A stretch of DNA of 64,000 bases from an uncultured Prevotellaceae bacterium (GTDB lineage: Bacteria; Bacteroidota; Bacteroidia; Bacteroidales; Bacteroidaceae). Under the pieces are notes generated by a model that saw only the letters and a program-made list of their open reading frames with translations, ran no database searches and was not told the DNA's origin. Position 1 is the stretch's first letter. The number at the start of each line of letters is the position of its first letter. The translations under genes and the position numbers were made by a program. This document shows, piece by piece, positions 7,768-16,976 of this stretch. The stretch is taken from NCBI GenBank assembly GCA_947305005.1, contig CAMZCM010000005.1, forward strand, positions 62,001 through 126,000, in the 5' to 3' direction.

Positions 7768-10700
7768 TTTTACGTATGGTTCCGTCGCTCATGCGAACGA
7801 TTGTTATTCCTTTCTTTTTGCCAGATGCGGCTTGTCCTGAAAGGTCATAGCGCGTAACAATCTTATTTCCATTGTCATCTCCAATATTGCCGACAGCATT
7901 GGTGCCACTGGTGGTAAACGACATTGTTTCACCATAGGTGGTGGCTCGTGCAGTAACCACATAAGCCCGAACATTATACGTCGTACCAGGCATCAATCCC
8001 GTAAGCGTAACGACCATAGGAGTTCCTTCACCTGCAACGCGTTGATGCATGTTGTCACCATTATCGCTTTCTGCAACAAAGTTTGCTGAAATGCGAAGAC
8101 GCAAAGCAGACACGTTGGTAGTCGGCCAGTACTCGAAGCCTTGCTGTATAATATCGTCACTACCCTCTACAACATAGGCCAGCAGAGTGCAGCTGTCATC
8201 ACCTATATCACCAATCTCAGCCGTATGTACGGATGGCTCAAAATAGGCATAAGCATCTGCTGTGCCAAAAGCCAGCCAGTCTCCATAGTACATCTCGCCA
8301 CTTTGTGATTTATAGTATGGACGGTATTTGTAATAAGTATTCGGGCTGAGATTGCTCAGTGTCCCCTCCAAGACGCCATTCCATGCTGTGGTCGGTGATA
8401 TATAGGAAGGCACTAAGTCAGGGGCATCATAACGGCGCCACTCATATCCGGTATTGGTCTCGTCGGGAGTGATGTTTGTTTGCGCCTGAAGGACAGCCTT
8501 GGTGTTACTGGTAGCTTTGGCCGGTAGAGTCTTCATTTGCAACTCTGGAAGTACTACGTATATGCTTTTGCTGATTAAGGTGTCGCGACCGCTGGGCATG
8601 AGTAACGTTACTTGGTATTCCATCAAGACGGTCTCACCTGGTGTCAGTCCAGTCACCACATTTGGCGTGTCCTTTTTGCTACCTACGAGTTGAGCGGAAA
8701 TCACCGACAGTTCCATGGGGTCAAAGTCATAAACAGCCTTCACACTGGTCGGCCCATAAGACAGCTCCTGCAAGGTGATATCGAAAGAGGCAGTCTGTTC
8801 CGTGTAGAGGCGATAATAGAACTTCTGACCGTCCATAACAAAGAACTGACGGAACCCTACAGATTGTCCTGGAGCAAGGGAACTGGCTGTTATTGAGAAT
8901 TTCCAATCTTGCTCTTTCAGCTGCTGGTAGGTGTAGGAAGATGATATAGTATCTTTTCCGCCGATAACATAGTATTCGGCACCCAATTGGCTGATACGTG
9001 TCATGTATCCTTCATAGCGGAAACCGTTCTTAAGTATGCAATTTGCAGTAATGGAGGTATAGCTCTTCTCAAAGTATTTTTTTCCATCAGATTGGTCATA
9101 ATCGAGAGGGAAACTATTGGGGCGGAAAGAAACTTCCTCAATCTTGCTCTCACCATTGATAGTATAGTAAATAGTGCCTTTCGTGGAAGAACTACTATAG
9201 AATCCTATGAGCGAGAAAGACTTGGATTTGCTGTCATAAGGATATGATTTGCCGTCAACGACACATTCCTGAAACTCCACCTCGCCGGCTTGACAGGGTT
9301 TGGGGGCGGCGTAGATGAGTACCATGCCGGCATAGTCGTTGGGGCGAGCCTGCACCACGATGCCTTCCTCTTCATAGGGATAGATATTGTAATAACTATA
9401 CAAACTCGAAAGCGTGCCTTTGGCCAAATCTACATAATCTTGAGGAAGAAAATAGAAGTAGGAACTGGTGTAGAGTAGTGTCTGAACGGCATTTTGATCG
9501 TTCATCCGGTTCAACTTATGGTCGAGAACAATTGTATGCAGTCGTTGCTGACGACCGATTTGCTGGAAGGCACCTATGCAAACGCTGTCAACTGTCTGGG
9601 GGATGATGAATGTATCGCCCTCATAGAGGTAGGGAAGTGCCAGCAACGTACGCTTGTCTTTGCTATAGAGCACACCATCCACCGAGCAGAAATGTTGGTT
9701 GGCAGCATCCACATTGTAGCTGAGAGCATAACCGAAGGAAATGGAATTGGCGGATGAAGATATGAATTCCTCCAGCGACGCCGGTAGGTTGATCACAGGA
9801 AGTTTATAATAATCATAGTTGTTGATAGCATAGATTGCATTATAGTTGAACAGAGCGCTTTCAGATATTTTCTTCACCCCCTGAGGAACGATAATATCGG
9901 GTTCCAAGCTGTTGGAGGAATTGTAAAGAATGGTGTGGTCACGATTGTATAGCAGACCATCGGAGAAATCATAATCCTGATTTCCCAAGAATGTCAAGGA
10001 AAAACCTGTGTTATTGGGAGAGACACAGCATGAGAATGCAAAGGAATTGAAATCTGTCACAGAAGCAGGGATGACAACGTTTGTCAAGCTGGAACAATCG
10101 TAGAAAGCCATTGAGCCGATTGATTGCAGTCCATTGGGCAGATTGATAGCAGCAAGGCTGGAACATTCTGAGAAAGCCATTGATTCGATTTTCTTCAACG
10201 TGGCGGGCAACACAATCTGCTCAAGGGACGTGCAATTCACGAACGTATTGTTACGCAGTGTTTCAATGGGTGCCTCAATAACCACCCGTTTCAGATTGGA
10301 ACAATTTGCAAAGGCAGATTGGCCAATCTCCGTCACTGTAGAAGGAATGGTAATTTCTTCTATCTTGCTACTGTTGAAAGCATTGTCACAGATTGTTTTG
10401 ACTGTAGAGGGGATTGTAATGCGCTTGGCAGTGCTGGACGTGAAGAAATTAGAGGGAATCTCCGTGGCACCATCTTCTAACTTAGGCTCATTGTTAGGAT
10501 TCGGCTGAATCGGATCTTCAATAGCCTTACGGTAGCTTGCCGTCATGTCACGACCATTGAGATATATGCTGCAACCCTCTGGTATGGTTAATTGGATGCT
10601 CTTCGTCACCAGCGCCTGATATGTTTCCTCACTTTCAATATCGATGCGCTTCAGTGGATTTTTCGTTGAGAGAAAGGCGTTGCTGTCAATGCTCTTGATG

Positions 10701-11410
10701 CTGGCAGGCAATTTTATATGAGTAATTTTAGTGTTGGCAAAAGCCCTATTGCCGATGCTCTCGACTGCAGCTCCCAGCTGTACAAAGGAAAGTGTGGAGG
10801 ACGAGGAGAATGAGCTCGAACCGATTGATGTAACGTTGTCTCCAATATAGAGAGCCTGCAGTTTAGTCATCCCAAAGACTTGGCTGTTGGCATTTGCTAA
10901 CATGCCCTGACTATTAATATGTGCTATAGATATTTCTGAACAACCTTGGAAAGCTCCGTAAGCCACCGTCGTCACGGTCGAGGGGATTGTAATGTTCTTT
11001 AGCGACATACAGCCTGAGAAAGCATATTCATCCAGTGTGCTCACCGTTGATGGTAATGTAAATCCCGTAATCTTGCTATAAGCCAATCCGTATTTTGCCA
11101 CACCCACAATGGTAACGGTAGCATAATTCTCGAGTCTCACCTCTGCGGGAATGTCGAGTTGCCCGGAAATCACACAATTTTTATTATATGAAGCCGATGA
11201 AATAAAGCGACTATCGGTCGGAGCAATCCAAGCCTTCTTGTTATCGGTGGGATCAAGAGCCACCCAAACCTGTTGGCCATCGGAGGTCTTGAAATAATGG
11301 GTGCCAACCATACTGTCAGCCTTGGCTACAAGCGCCATCATCCAGACGAAAGTCAGCAACAAGCTACGGCAAACAGACATGTTCTGTAGTTTAGTTCTCA
11401 ATGTTTTCAT
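7757..11410 (-). CDS. BspA-like leucine-rich-repeat surface protein with T9SS-type tail
   Basis: 1217 residues. A signal peptide ends near VWMMALVAKA. Residues about 90-650 are LRR_5/BspA (Treponema pallidum type) leucine-rich repeats, with recurring ITIPSTV.TIG..AF..CS units. Residues about 950-1170 resemble fibronectin type III modules (GYEWRRYDAP, YYKYRPYYKS, GTTYNVRAYVVTARATTYGE). The last 35 residues (RYDLSGQAASGKKKGITIVR) look like a type A T9SS C-terminal sorting domain. BspA proteins of oral Bacteroidota bind host matrix and other bacteria, so a cell-surface adhesin is likely; the ligand is unknown. It is a single gene with its own -7 element (11459-11466). Confidence 0.88.
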   Translation of the reverse strand: MKTLRTKLQNMSVCRSLLLTFVWMMALVAKADSMVGTHYFKTSDGQQVWVALDPTDNKKAWIAPTDSRFISSASYNKNCVISGQLDIPAEVRLENYATVTIVGVAKYGLAYSKITGFTLPSTVSTLDEYAFSGCMSLKNITIPSTVTTVAYGAFQGCSEISIAHINSQGMLANANSQVFGMTKLQALYIGDNVTSIGSSSFSSSSTLSFVQLGAAVESIGNRAFANTKITHIKLPASIKSIDSNAFLSTKNPLKRIDIESEETYQALVTKSIQLTIPEGCSIYLNGRDMTASYRKAIEDPIQPNPNNEPKLEDGATEIPSNFFTSSTAKRITIPSTVKTICDNAFNSSKIEEITIPSTVTEIGQSAFANCSNLKRVVIEAPIETLRNNTFVNCTSLEQIVLPATLKKIESMAFSECSSLAAINLPNGLQSIGSMAFYDCSSLTNVVIPASVTDFNSFAFSCCVSPNNTGFSLTFLGNQDYDFSDGLLYNRDHTILYNSSNSLEPDIIVPQGVKKISESALFNYNAIYAINNYDYYKLPVINLPASLEEFISSSANSISFGYALSYNVDAANQHFCSVDGVLYSKDKRTLLALPYLYEGDTFIIPQTVDSVCIGAFQQIGRQQRLHTIVLDHKLNRMNDQNAVQTLLYTSSYFYFLPQDYVDLAKGTLSSLYSYYNIYPYEEEGIVVQARPNDYAGMVLIYAAPKPCQAGEVEFQECVVDGKSYPYDSKSKSFSLIGFYSSSSTKGTIYYTINGESKIEEVSFRPNSFPLDYDQSDGKKYFEKSYTSITANCILKNGFRYEGYMTRISQLGAEYYVIGGKDTISSSYTYQQLKEQDWKFSITASSLAPGQSVGFRQFFVMDGQKFYYRLYTEQTASFDITLQELSYGPTSVKAVYDFDPMELSVISAQLVGSKKDTPNVVTGLTPGETVLMEYQVTLLMPSGRDTLISKSIYVVLPELQMKTLPAKATSNTKAVLQAQTNITPDETNTGYEWRRYDAPDLVPSYISPTTAWNGVLEGTLSNLSPNTYYKYRPYYKSQSGEMYYGDWLAFGTADAYAYFEPSVHTAEIGDIGDDSCTLLAYVVEGSDDIIQQGFEYWPTTNVSALRLRISANFVAESDNGDNMHQRVAGEGTPMVVTLTGLMPGTTYNVRAYVVTARATTYGETMSFTTSGTNAVGNIGDDNGNKIVTRYDLSGQAASGKKKGITIVRMSDGTIRKIKN

Positions 11411-11458
11411 ATTTGTTGTTTTTTTTAGTTCTTTATCCTAGGTGAATGATTTTCACGG

Positions 11459-11466
11459 CAAAGGTA
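11459..11466 (-). promoter_or_regulatory. -7 element for the BspA-like gene
   Basis: TACCTTTG on the minus strand, 48 bases upstream of the start, gives an A/T-rich leader of about 40 bases. The rest of the 280-base gap to the carbonic anhydrase is A/T-rich and shows no coding or folded structure that I can support. Confidence 0.6.
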
Positions 11467-11646
11467 TGAAAAATTCATTTCGTTTTTCGTTTTTCTTGAC
11501 ATTTTTTTCATCAAAGCTTCGACTTCCTTATCAAAAGATGTCATTTAAAATATCTATTGCCTGGCAATTGTAGATACCATATAATAATTTTCAAGAGTTT
11601 CAGCGATAAATATTCTTTTTTATTTGGGTAGATAGGGATTTGTGAA

Positions 11647-11654
11647 TACCTTTG
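11647..11654 (+). promoter_or_regulatory. -7 element for the gamma carbonic anhydrase
   Basis: TACCTTTG fits TAnnTTTG and lies 36 bases upstream of the ATG at 11691. Confidence 0.65.
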
Positions 11655-11690
11655 CAGGGTAAATAGCGGATAATAAGTTAACAACGAAAT

Positions 11691-12260
11691 ATGGCAATTG
11701 TAAAAGTAGTAAAGGGCCTGAAGCCTAAGTTCGGCAAGCATTGCTATCTGGCTGACGGCGCCGTGATCATCGGCGAGGTGACGTTAGGTGACGATGTCAC
11801 TATTTGGCCATGTGCTGTGTTACGCGGTGACGTACATTATATCAAGGTGGGGAACCGGAGCAATATTCAGGATAATTCCTGTGTGCATACATTGAATGGC
11901 ACAGCACCCGTGGAGATTGGAGAGGATGTGACGGTGGGGCATAGCGTGACACTGCACGGTTGCACCATCCTCGATGGCGCCCTGATAGGTATGGGGGCTA
12001 CTGTCTTGGATCATGCTGTGGTAGGAAAAGGTGCCATTGTGGCTGCTGGAGCTTTGGTGCTCTCTAATACCATCATCCCTGATGGTGAGCTGTGGGGAGG
12101 TGTACCTGCCAAGTTCATCAAACGTGTGGATCCAGCGCAGGCACAAGCCCTGAACAAGACTTTCGCTTCGCACTACATCGAGTATTCTGATTGGTATCGC
12201 GAGGCGGATAAAGACCCGAAGAGCACGCAGAACGTGCTCAACGGAGAGGATTACGAATAA
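11691..12260 (+). CDS. Gamma carbonic anhydrase family protein
   Basis: 189 residues of left-handed beta-helix built from hexapeptide repeats (AVIIGEVTLGDDVTIWPCAV, VEIGEDVTVGHSVTLHG). The three metal-binding His of the gamma class are visible in SCVHTLNG and in VGHSVTLHG. The family includes Cam-type carbonic anhydrases and YrdA/PaaY/CaiE-like proteins, which share the trimeric fold but not always the activity. With no pathway neighbours, CO2 hydration is plausible but not proven. The acidic loop bearing the proton-shuttle Glu of archaeal Cam is not evident, as in the YrdA/CamH branch. It has its own promoter and converges on the SpoU methylase with a 14-base gap. Confidence 0.85.
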   Translation: MAIVKVVKGLKPKFGKHCYLADGAVIIGEVTLGDDVTIWPCAVLRGDVHYIKVGNRSNIQDNSCVHTLNGTAPVEIGEDVTVGHSVTLHGCTILDGALIGMGATVLDHAVVGKGAIVAAGALVLSNTIIPDGELWGGVPAKFIKRVDPAQAQALNKTFASHYIEYSDWYREADKDPKSTQNVLNGEDYE

Positions 12261-12274
12261 GGTTGATTGAAAGG

Positions 12275-13066
12275 TTAACGCAATGTCTCAGCGCCTCGCT
12301 GACGTACAGCCTCGAACAGGAGGATGGCGGCAGAGACGCTGACATTGAGCGAATCCAGACGGCCGAGCATGGGGATGCGGATATGCGCATCGGCGGCGTC
12401 ACGCCACAAATCGGTGAGGCCCGTGGCTTCAGTGCCCATCACGATAGCAGTAGGACCTGTCATATCGGTATCGTAATAGAGCTTGGAGTCTTGTAGTTGA
12501 GCCGTCAGAATCTTCACGCCATTGGCTTTTAGGAATGTGATGCACTCTTCTGATGTGCAGGCAACCATAGGTACAGTGAAACAGGCACCAATGGACGCGC
12601 GGATGAGGTTGGGGTTGTAGAGATCGGTGAGTGGGTCGCAGACGATGACGGCCGTGGCGCCGGCAGCATCGGCAGAACGCAATACCGCACCTAAGTTCCC
12701 CGGCTTTTCCACGCTCTCGAGAATGATATACAAAGGAGAGGGGGAGGCGGGGAGTGTTGCCAGCGAATGGTTTTTGGCACGCACGACGGCGATAATGCCC
12801 TCTGTGCTTCCCCGATAGGCAATCCGCTCATAGACGTTGGGTGAGACGGTGTAGATGTCTGATGGAAGATGTTTGATGGAAGAAGTGAGCGCTTCTTCCA
12901 GTGCAAAGACACTACTGATCTCATAGCCAACGGCGATGCAGTGCTCCAGCTCGCGACGCCCTTCCACGACAAAGAGCCCACTCTTGCGGCGTTCCGACGA
13001 TTTCTGCTGGAGTGCCAACAGCTGTTTGATCTTAGGATTCTGTGTACTGGTGATACTCAGAGGCAT
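12275..13066 (-). CDS. TrmH/SpoU family RNA 2'-O-methyltransferase
   Basis: 263 residues. The N-terminal 100 residues form an RNA 2'-O-ribose methyltransferase substrate-binding domain (TSTQNPKIKQLLALQQKSSE, VVEGRRELEHCI). The C-terminal domain is a SPOUT knot with the three SpoU motifs: ESVEKPGNLGAVLRSADAAG (catalytic Arg in motif 1), IVMGTEATGL, and IPMLGRLDSLNVSVSAAILLFE. Such enzymes use S-adenosylmethionine to methylate a ribose in rRNA or tRNA. The exact nucleotide cannot be decided; RlmB and TrmH are alternatives, and the N-domain favours an rRNA target. Confidence 0.9.
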   Translation of the reverse strand: MPLSITSTQNPKIKQLLALQQKSSERRKSGLFVVEGRRELEHCIAVGYEISSVFALEEALTSSIKHLPSDIYTVSPNVYERIAYRGSTEGIIAVVRAKNHSLATLPASPSPLYIILESVEKPGNLGAVLRSADAAGATAVIVCDPLTDLYNPNLIRASIGACFTVPMVACTSEECITFLKANGVKILTAQLQDSKLYYDTDMTGPTAIVMGTEATGLTDLWRDAADAHIRIPMLGRLDSLNVSVSAAILLFEAVRQRGAETLR

Positions 13067-13091
13067 GACGATAGCATTGTTGATTTCGGTA

Positions 13092-13099
13092 CAAAGGTA
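13092..13099 (-). promoter_or_regulatory. -7 element for the SpoU methyltransferase
   Basis: TACCTTTG on the minus strand, 26 bases upstream of the start codon at 13066. Confidence 0.65.
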
Positions 13100-13196
13100 A
13101 TGAAAAATGTTTTTGTCCTTGTCCCAATTAGTTACTTTTTTGTTTCATTCATGATTTTGAAGGCAATTCATCGTATGTCTTCTATAATATAATGTG

Positions 13197-13204
13197 TATT
13201 TTTG
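13197..13204 (+). promoter_or_regulatory. -7 element for the GH43-esterase gene
   Basis: TATTTTTG fits TAnnTTTG and lies 32 bases before the ATG at 13237. Confidence 0.6.
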
Positions 13205-13236
13205 CTGCAGAAAATCAATCAAAACGATAAGAATCT

Positions 13237-15924
13237 ATGTTCAAACGGAGTTTACTCTTTCTTGTTTTTGTAGCTACTACCATTGTCTCATGGGCACAGA
13301 ATCCTGTTATCTGTGATCGTTATACACCAGATCCAGCACCCTATGTACATGGTGACACGCTCTACCTTTTTGTCGATCATGACGAGGATGAAACCCTTAA
13401 TGGTTACTTCACTATGAAGGACTGGCTGTTGTATAGTACCGTTGATATGGTGAACTGGACCTATCGCGGCACACCGTTAACTTCGGCGACCTTTTCGGCA
13501 TGGGCTAAACAGGATAATGACTGTTGGGCCAGTCAATGTATTGAACGTGATGGGAAGTGGTACTGGTATGTAACAGCTACCATTAAGGGACAAGCCTATC
13601 CTGGTATCGGTGTGGCAGTGGCCGATAACCCTGCAGGTCCTTATAAAGACCCCATTGGCAAACCGCTGGTGCAAGGCTGGTTCAAGATTGACCCCACCGT
13701 GATGATTGACGATGACGGACAAGCTTATCTCTTCTATGGAAATAATAATCTGTGGTACGCTAAGTTAACCAAGAAGATGACAGCCATCACAGGGGGCGAG
13801 AAAGAAGTGAAGACAAAGGATGAAACGGCTTTTGGCCCATACAAGGGTTATGATGACAATGGCAATCCAAAGACCAACTTTGAGGAAGCTTCGTGGATTT
13901 ATAAGCGCAACGGCAAGTATTATCTTGAATATGCTGCCGGAGGTGTGCCAGAGCATTGGGCCTACTCCACAGCAGACAAGATTACGGGACCTTGGACATA
14001 CCAGGGAAAAATCATGGGACAGGCTGACAATAGCTTCACAATCCATGGCGGTAGCGTAGAGTACAAAGGACATCATTATATGTTCTACCACAATGGGAAA
14101 CTGCCCGATGGAGGAGGCTACAAACGTGCAACATGTGTGGAGGAGTTCACGCCCAACGAAGATGGTACGATTCCTTTTATTCCGTTTACAGCGACAGGTG
14201 TTTCCCAACTTCAGACTGTTAATCCTTATGTTCGTCAGGAAGCTGAGACCATCAATCAGTCGCAGGGAGTGAAATGTGAAGGCGATTACAACGGTTGTTA
14301 TGTCACGGATATCAACGGTGGAGATTATATCGTGGTTCGTGGCGTAGATTTCGGAACAGAGGGAGCGAAATCCTTTAGGGCTACGGTACGTGCAACCCTT
14401 AAAGGCACGCTCTCCATCCGTACTGGCAGTAAGAGTGGAGCTATTAAAGGAAAGATAGCAATAGAACCGACAGACGGCGAATGGGTCGAAGTAGTTTGTG
14501 AGCTTTCAAGAACCCTGACTGGCACTCAGGATGTTTTCTTCACTTTCACGGGCAGCAGACAGCCGATGTTTGATTTCGATTGTTGGCAATTCAGTCAAGA
14601 GAAACTAACGGCCGATAAATCTATTGATATCACTGTCGGCAACGAGACACGCAGCTATTGGTTGTATGTGCCTTCGAGCTTGAACGGTACTTGTCCGCTC
14701 GTCATTTCGCTTCATGGTGCCAGCGGCCACAGCACTGACCGCAGCCCGTTCCGCACCGATATAGCCGACAAGGCGGGTTGCATCGTGGCTTATCCTCAGG
14801 GTAAACTACAGCATTTTCCCGTCTTTGGCAGCGATGTGACGGGTTGGGACGCTTCGGGTGAAGACAACAAAGACGTGGATTTCATTAAGGCTATTATTGA
14901 GGATATCGCTGCTAAGTATCCTGTCCATCGTCAACGAATCTATTGCTGTGGCTTCTCTAACGGTGGTATGATGACCTATGCGCTTACCAATACCTGTAGC
15001 GACATCTTTGCTGCTTATGCCTCCATTAGTGGTTTCCCGCTTAATGAGTTCCATCTTCGTCACACAGGCTTTCGTCCTGTTCCCTTCTTGCATATCCACG
15101 GCAAGCAGGACGGCTTTGTGAGATATGATCTCATGCCGGTGATTGTGGATGAGATGGTGGCACGCCTCGGCGCTAACCCGATACCGCAAAAGACATCGGT
15201 CAGTGGTAAGTATGACAAGAGCATCTACGAGGCTGGTGAAGGTAGCTTCCCCTATGTCTATTACGAGATAGACAACATGGGACACAACGATTTTACGTCA
15301 GACACGGAAGTAGGCAGCTCTGCACAGACGATGTGGGATTTCTTCGAGAAATATACATTGAAAACGCCTTGTGATACGACACTGAAATGGTTGCCACGCA
15401 TAGAGACTGAAGGCTATGCCCCGAAGAGTCACGGTTGGGCAGTCAACTCAGGTTTGACATTACTGCGCTTTGGCGGCGATCAGAACACGGATGGAAAGCA
15501 GAATGTCTATCGTTCCTTGCAGCTTACGACGGGAACGTACAAATTGGTCTTTCGTTCAGAAGGTGATGCCGACAAGACCATCAATGTAAGGTTGCAGAAG
15601 CTGACGGGTAAAAAGAATGAGGTGCTGAGGACTTCTGTGAAAGCAGGGACAGATGCAGATCTTCGTTTCAAGATAGAAGATGGATGGGGCGAGTATAAAC
15701 TGACATTGACACGTTCGACAAGTAGCGATCAGATAACGATTTCCAATATAGGCATTTATTCTCTCACCCCGGAGGAAATCACAGGTGTCAAGACTTCCTA
15801 TGAGCCTCAAATCAAAAAGGAGGGGATGATTTATAATCTATCCGGTCAGCTGTTGGGGCAGAACACGAGGCCGCCCCGAAGCGGAATCTTTGTAGTCGAT
15901 AATAAAAAGGTGCTGATGCCGTAG
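13237..15924 (+). CDS. Secreted GH43 glycosidase - CBM - CE1 esterase fusion with T9SS-type tail
   Basis: 895 residues. The signal peptide ends SWA with Gln at +1. Residues about 25-315 are a GH43 five-blade propeller: YTPDPAPY (base Asp), FKIDPTVMIDDDG (pKa-modulating Asp) and NFEEASWIY (acid Glu). Residues about 325-460 form a CBM6-like module. Residues about 470-710 are a CE1-type esterase: ISLHGASGHS oxyanion region, GFSNGG with nucleophile Ser574, GKQDGF and NMGHND for Asp and His. A further beta-sandwich (about 720-850) and a short T9SS-like tail (IYNLSGQLLGQ) follow. This suits arabinoxylan: removal of arabinose or xylose plus ester-linked ferulate or acetate. Substrate is inferred from domain pairing. 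Its stop codon lies in a terminator loop. Confidence 0.88.
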   Translation: MFKRSLLFLVFVATTIVSWAQNPVICDRYTPDPAPYVHGDTLYLFVDHDEDETLNGYFTMKDWLLYSTVDMVNWTYRGTPLTSATFSAWAKQDNDCWASQCIERDGKWYWYVTATIKGQAYPGIGVAVADNPAGPYKDPIGKPLVQGWFKIDPTVMIDDDGQAYLFYGNNNLWYAKLTKKMTAITGGEKEVKTKDETAFGPYKGYDDNGNPKTNFEEASWIYKRNGKYYLEYAAGGVPEHWAYSTADKITGPWTYQGKIMGQADNSFTIHGGSVEYKGHHYMFYHNGKLPDGGGYKRATCVEEFTPNEDGTIPFIPFTATGVSQLQTVNPYVRQEAETINQSQGVKCEGDYNGCYVTDINGGDYIVVRGVDFGTEGAKSFRATVRATLKGTLSIRTGSKSGAIKGKIAIEPTDGEWVEVVCELSRTLTGTQDVFFTFTGSRQPMFDFDCWQFSQEKLTADKSIDITVGNETRSYWLYVPSSLNGTCPLVISLHGASGHSTDRSPFRTDIADKAGCIVAYPQGKLQHFPVFGSDVTGWDASGEDNKDVDFIKAIIEDIAAKYPVHRQRIYCCGFSNGGMMTYALTNTCSDIFAAYASISGFPLNEFHLRHTGFRPVPFLHIHGKQDGFVRYDLMPVIVDEMVARLGANPIPQKTSVSGKYDKSIYEAGEGSFPYVYYEIDNMGHNDFTSDTEVGSSAQTMWDFFEKYTLKTPCDTTLKWLPRIETEGYAPKSHGWAVNSGLTLLRFGGDQNTDGKQNVYRSLQLTTGTYKLVFRSEGDADKTINVRLQKLTGKKNEVLRTSVKAGTDADLRFKIEDGWGEYKLTLTRSTSSDQITISNIGIYSLTPEEITGVKTSYEPQIKKEGMIYNLSGQLLGQNTRPPRSGIFVVDNKKVLMP

Positions 15925-15940
15925 CGGCATAGCACCTTTT
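15905..15940 (+). terminator. Terminator overlapping the end of the GH43-esterase gene
   Basis: A 16-bp stem with a single bulged G (AAAAGGTGCTGATGCCG against CGGCATAGCACCTTTT) closes on a TAG loop that is itself the gene's stop codon. The left arm is coding sequence. A/T runs on both flanks suggest it could work for korB from the other strand too. Confidence 0.85.
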
Positions 15941-15961
15941 CATTATTCACTTTTCATTATT

Positions 15962-16972
15962 TCATTCCTTGACCTCCCAGATGTCGTTGGTCTCGAGGAG
16001 CTCTGCGAAGTTGTGATACTTCTTGGCGGCCTTGACCTCGTCAATCTGTGCAGCGACAGCGTCGTTGTAGGTGGGGGCTTCAACATCGCGGATCACACCG
16101 AGAGCGATGGGGAAACCGTCGCCGTCGCCCATCAAGGCGAGCTTCAGCTGCAGGGTGTTGTCCTCGCTGTGAGCGTCGTGAACGAGGATATCGTCGATGG
16201 TGTAGCCATCCTTGCCAATCTCCACAACCTTCAGACCGAAGCCTTCCTGCACGAGGCCGAACTCATTGTTCTCGCCGAACACGAGCTTCTCGCCGTGACG
16301 CACATAGATGGCGTTCTTCTTGCGGCCTTCTTTGTCATAGACGCTGTCGTGGGTACCATTGTTGAAGATGACGCAGTTCTGTAGAATCTCGCAGACGCTG
16401 GCGCCCTTGTGGTCGTGAGCAGCCTTCAGCACCTCAATGGTGCCAGGAGCGTCGGTGGCAACGGCGCGGGCAAAGAAATGACCGCGTGCACCGAAGCACA
16501 ACTCTGCGGGACGGAACGGATCCTCAACAGTGCCGTAAGGGCTGGACTTGCTGACGAAACCGCGAGGGCTGGTGGGGGAGTACTGACCCTTTGTCAAACC
16601 ATAGATACGGTTGTTCAGAAGAATCATATTCAGGTCGATGTTACGACGGTTGGCGTGGATGAAGTGGTTACCACCGATGGCGAGACCATCACCGTCACCA
16701 CTCACCTGCCAGACGTCGAGGTCAGGGTTGGTCACCTTGGCACCAGTGGCGATGGCAGCTGCACGACCGTGGATCGTGTTCATACCGTAGGTGGCCATGT
16801 AGTGGGGCAGACGGCTGGAGCAGCCGATACCGCTGATGACTGCGACATTATGGGGTGCCACACCGATTTCTGCCAATGCCTTGTGCAGGCTGGCGAGGAA
16901 GAAGTGGTCGCCGCAACCGGGACACCAACGCGGCTGACCTTTCTTATAATCTTGTGCTGTATATGAACTCAT
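15962..16972 (-). CDS. korB: 2-oxoacid:ferredoxin oxidoreductase, beta subunit
   Basis: 336 residues. It is the thiamine-diphosphate subunit of 2-oxoglutarate (or related 2-oxoacid):ferredoxin oxidoreductase. The N-terminus has WCPGCGDHFFLASL (family Cys pair), SGIGCSSRLPHY, and the ThDP/Mg motif GDGDGLAIGGNHFIHANRRN with NNRIYGLTKGQYSPTS. With KorA it performs reversible, CoA-dependent oxidative decarboxylation, reducing ferredoxin; in Prevotella-type metabolism it links succinyl-CoA and 2-oxoglutarate for glutamate synthesis. It begins 4 bases after the korA stop, a clear operon. No KorC/KorD-type small subunits accompany it, as usual for the two-subunit form. Confidence 0.93.
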   Translation of the reverse strand: MSSYTAQDYKKGQPRWCPGCGDHFFLASLHKALAEIGVAPHNVAVISGIGCSSRLPHYMATYGMNTIHGRAAAIATGAKVTNPDLDVWQVSGDGDGLAIGGNHFIHANRRNIDLNMILLNNRIYGLTKGQYSPTSPRGFVSKSSPYGTVEDPFRPAELCFGARGHFFARAVATDAPGTIEVLKAAHDHKGASVCEILQNCVIFNNGTHDSVYDKEGRKKNAIYVRHGEKLVFGENNEFGLVQEGFGLKVVEIGKDGYTIDDILVHDAHSEDNTLQLKLALMGDGDGFPIALGVIRDVEAPTYNDAVAAQIDEVKAAKKYHNFAELLETNDIWEVKE

Positions 16973-16976
16973 AATT

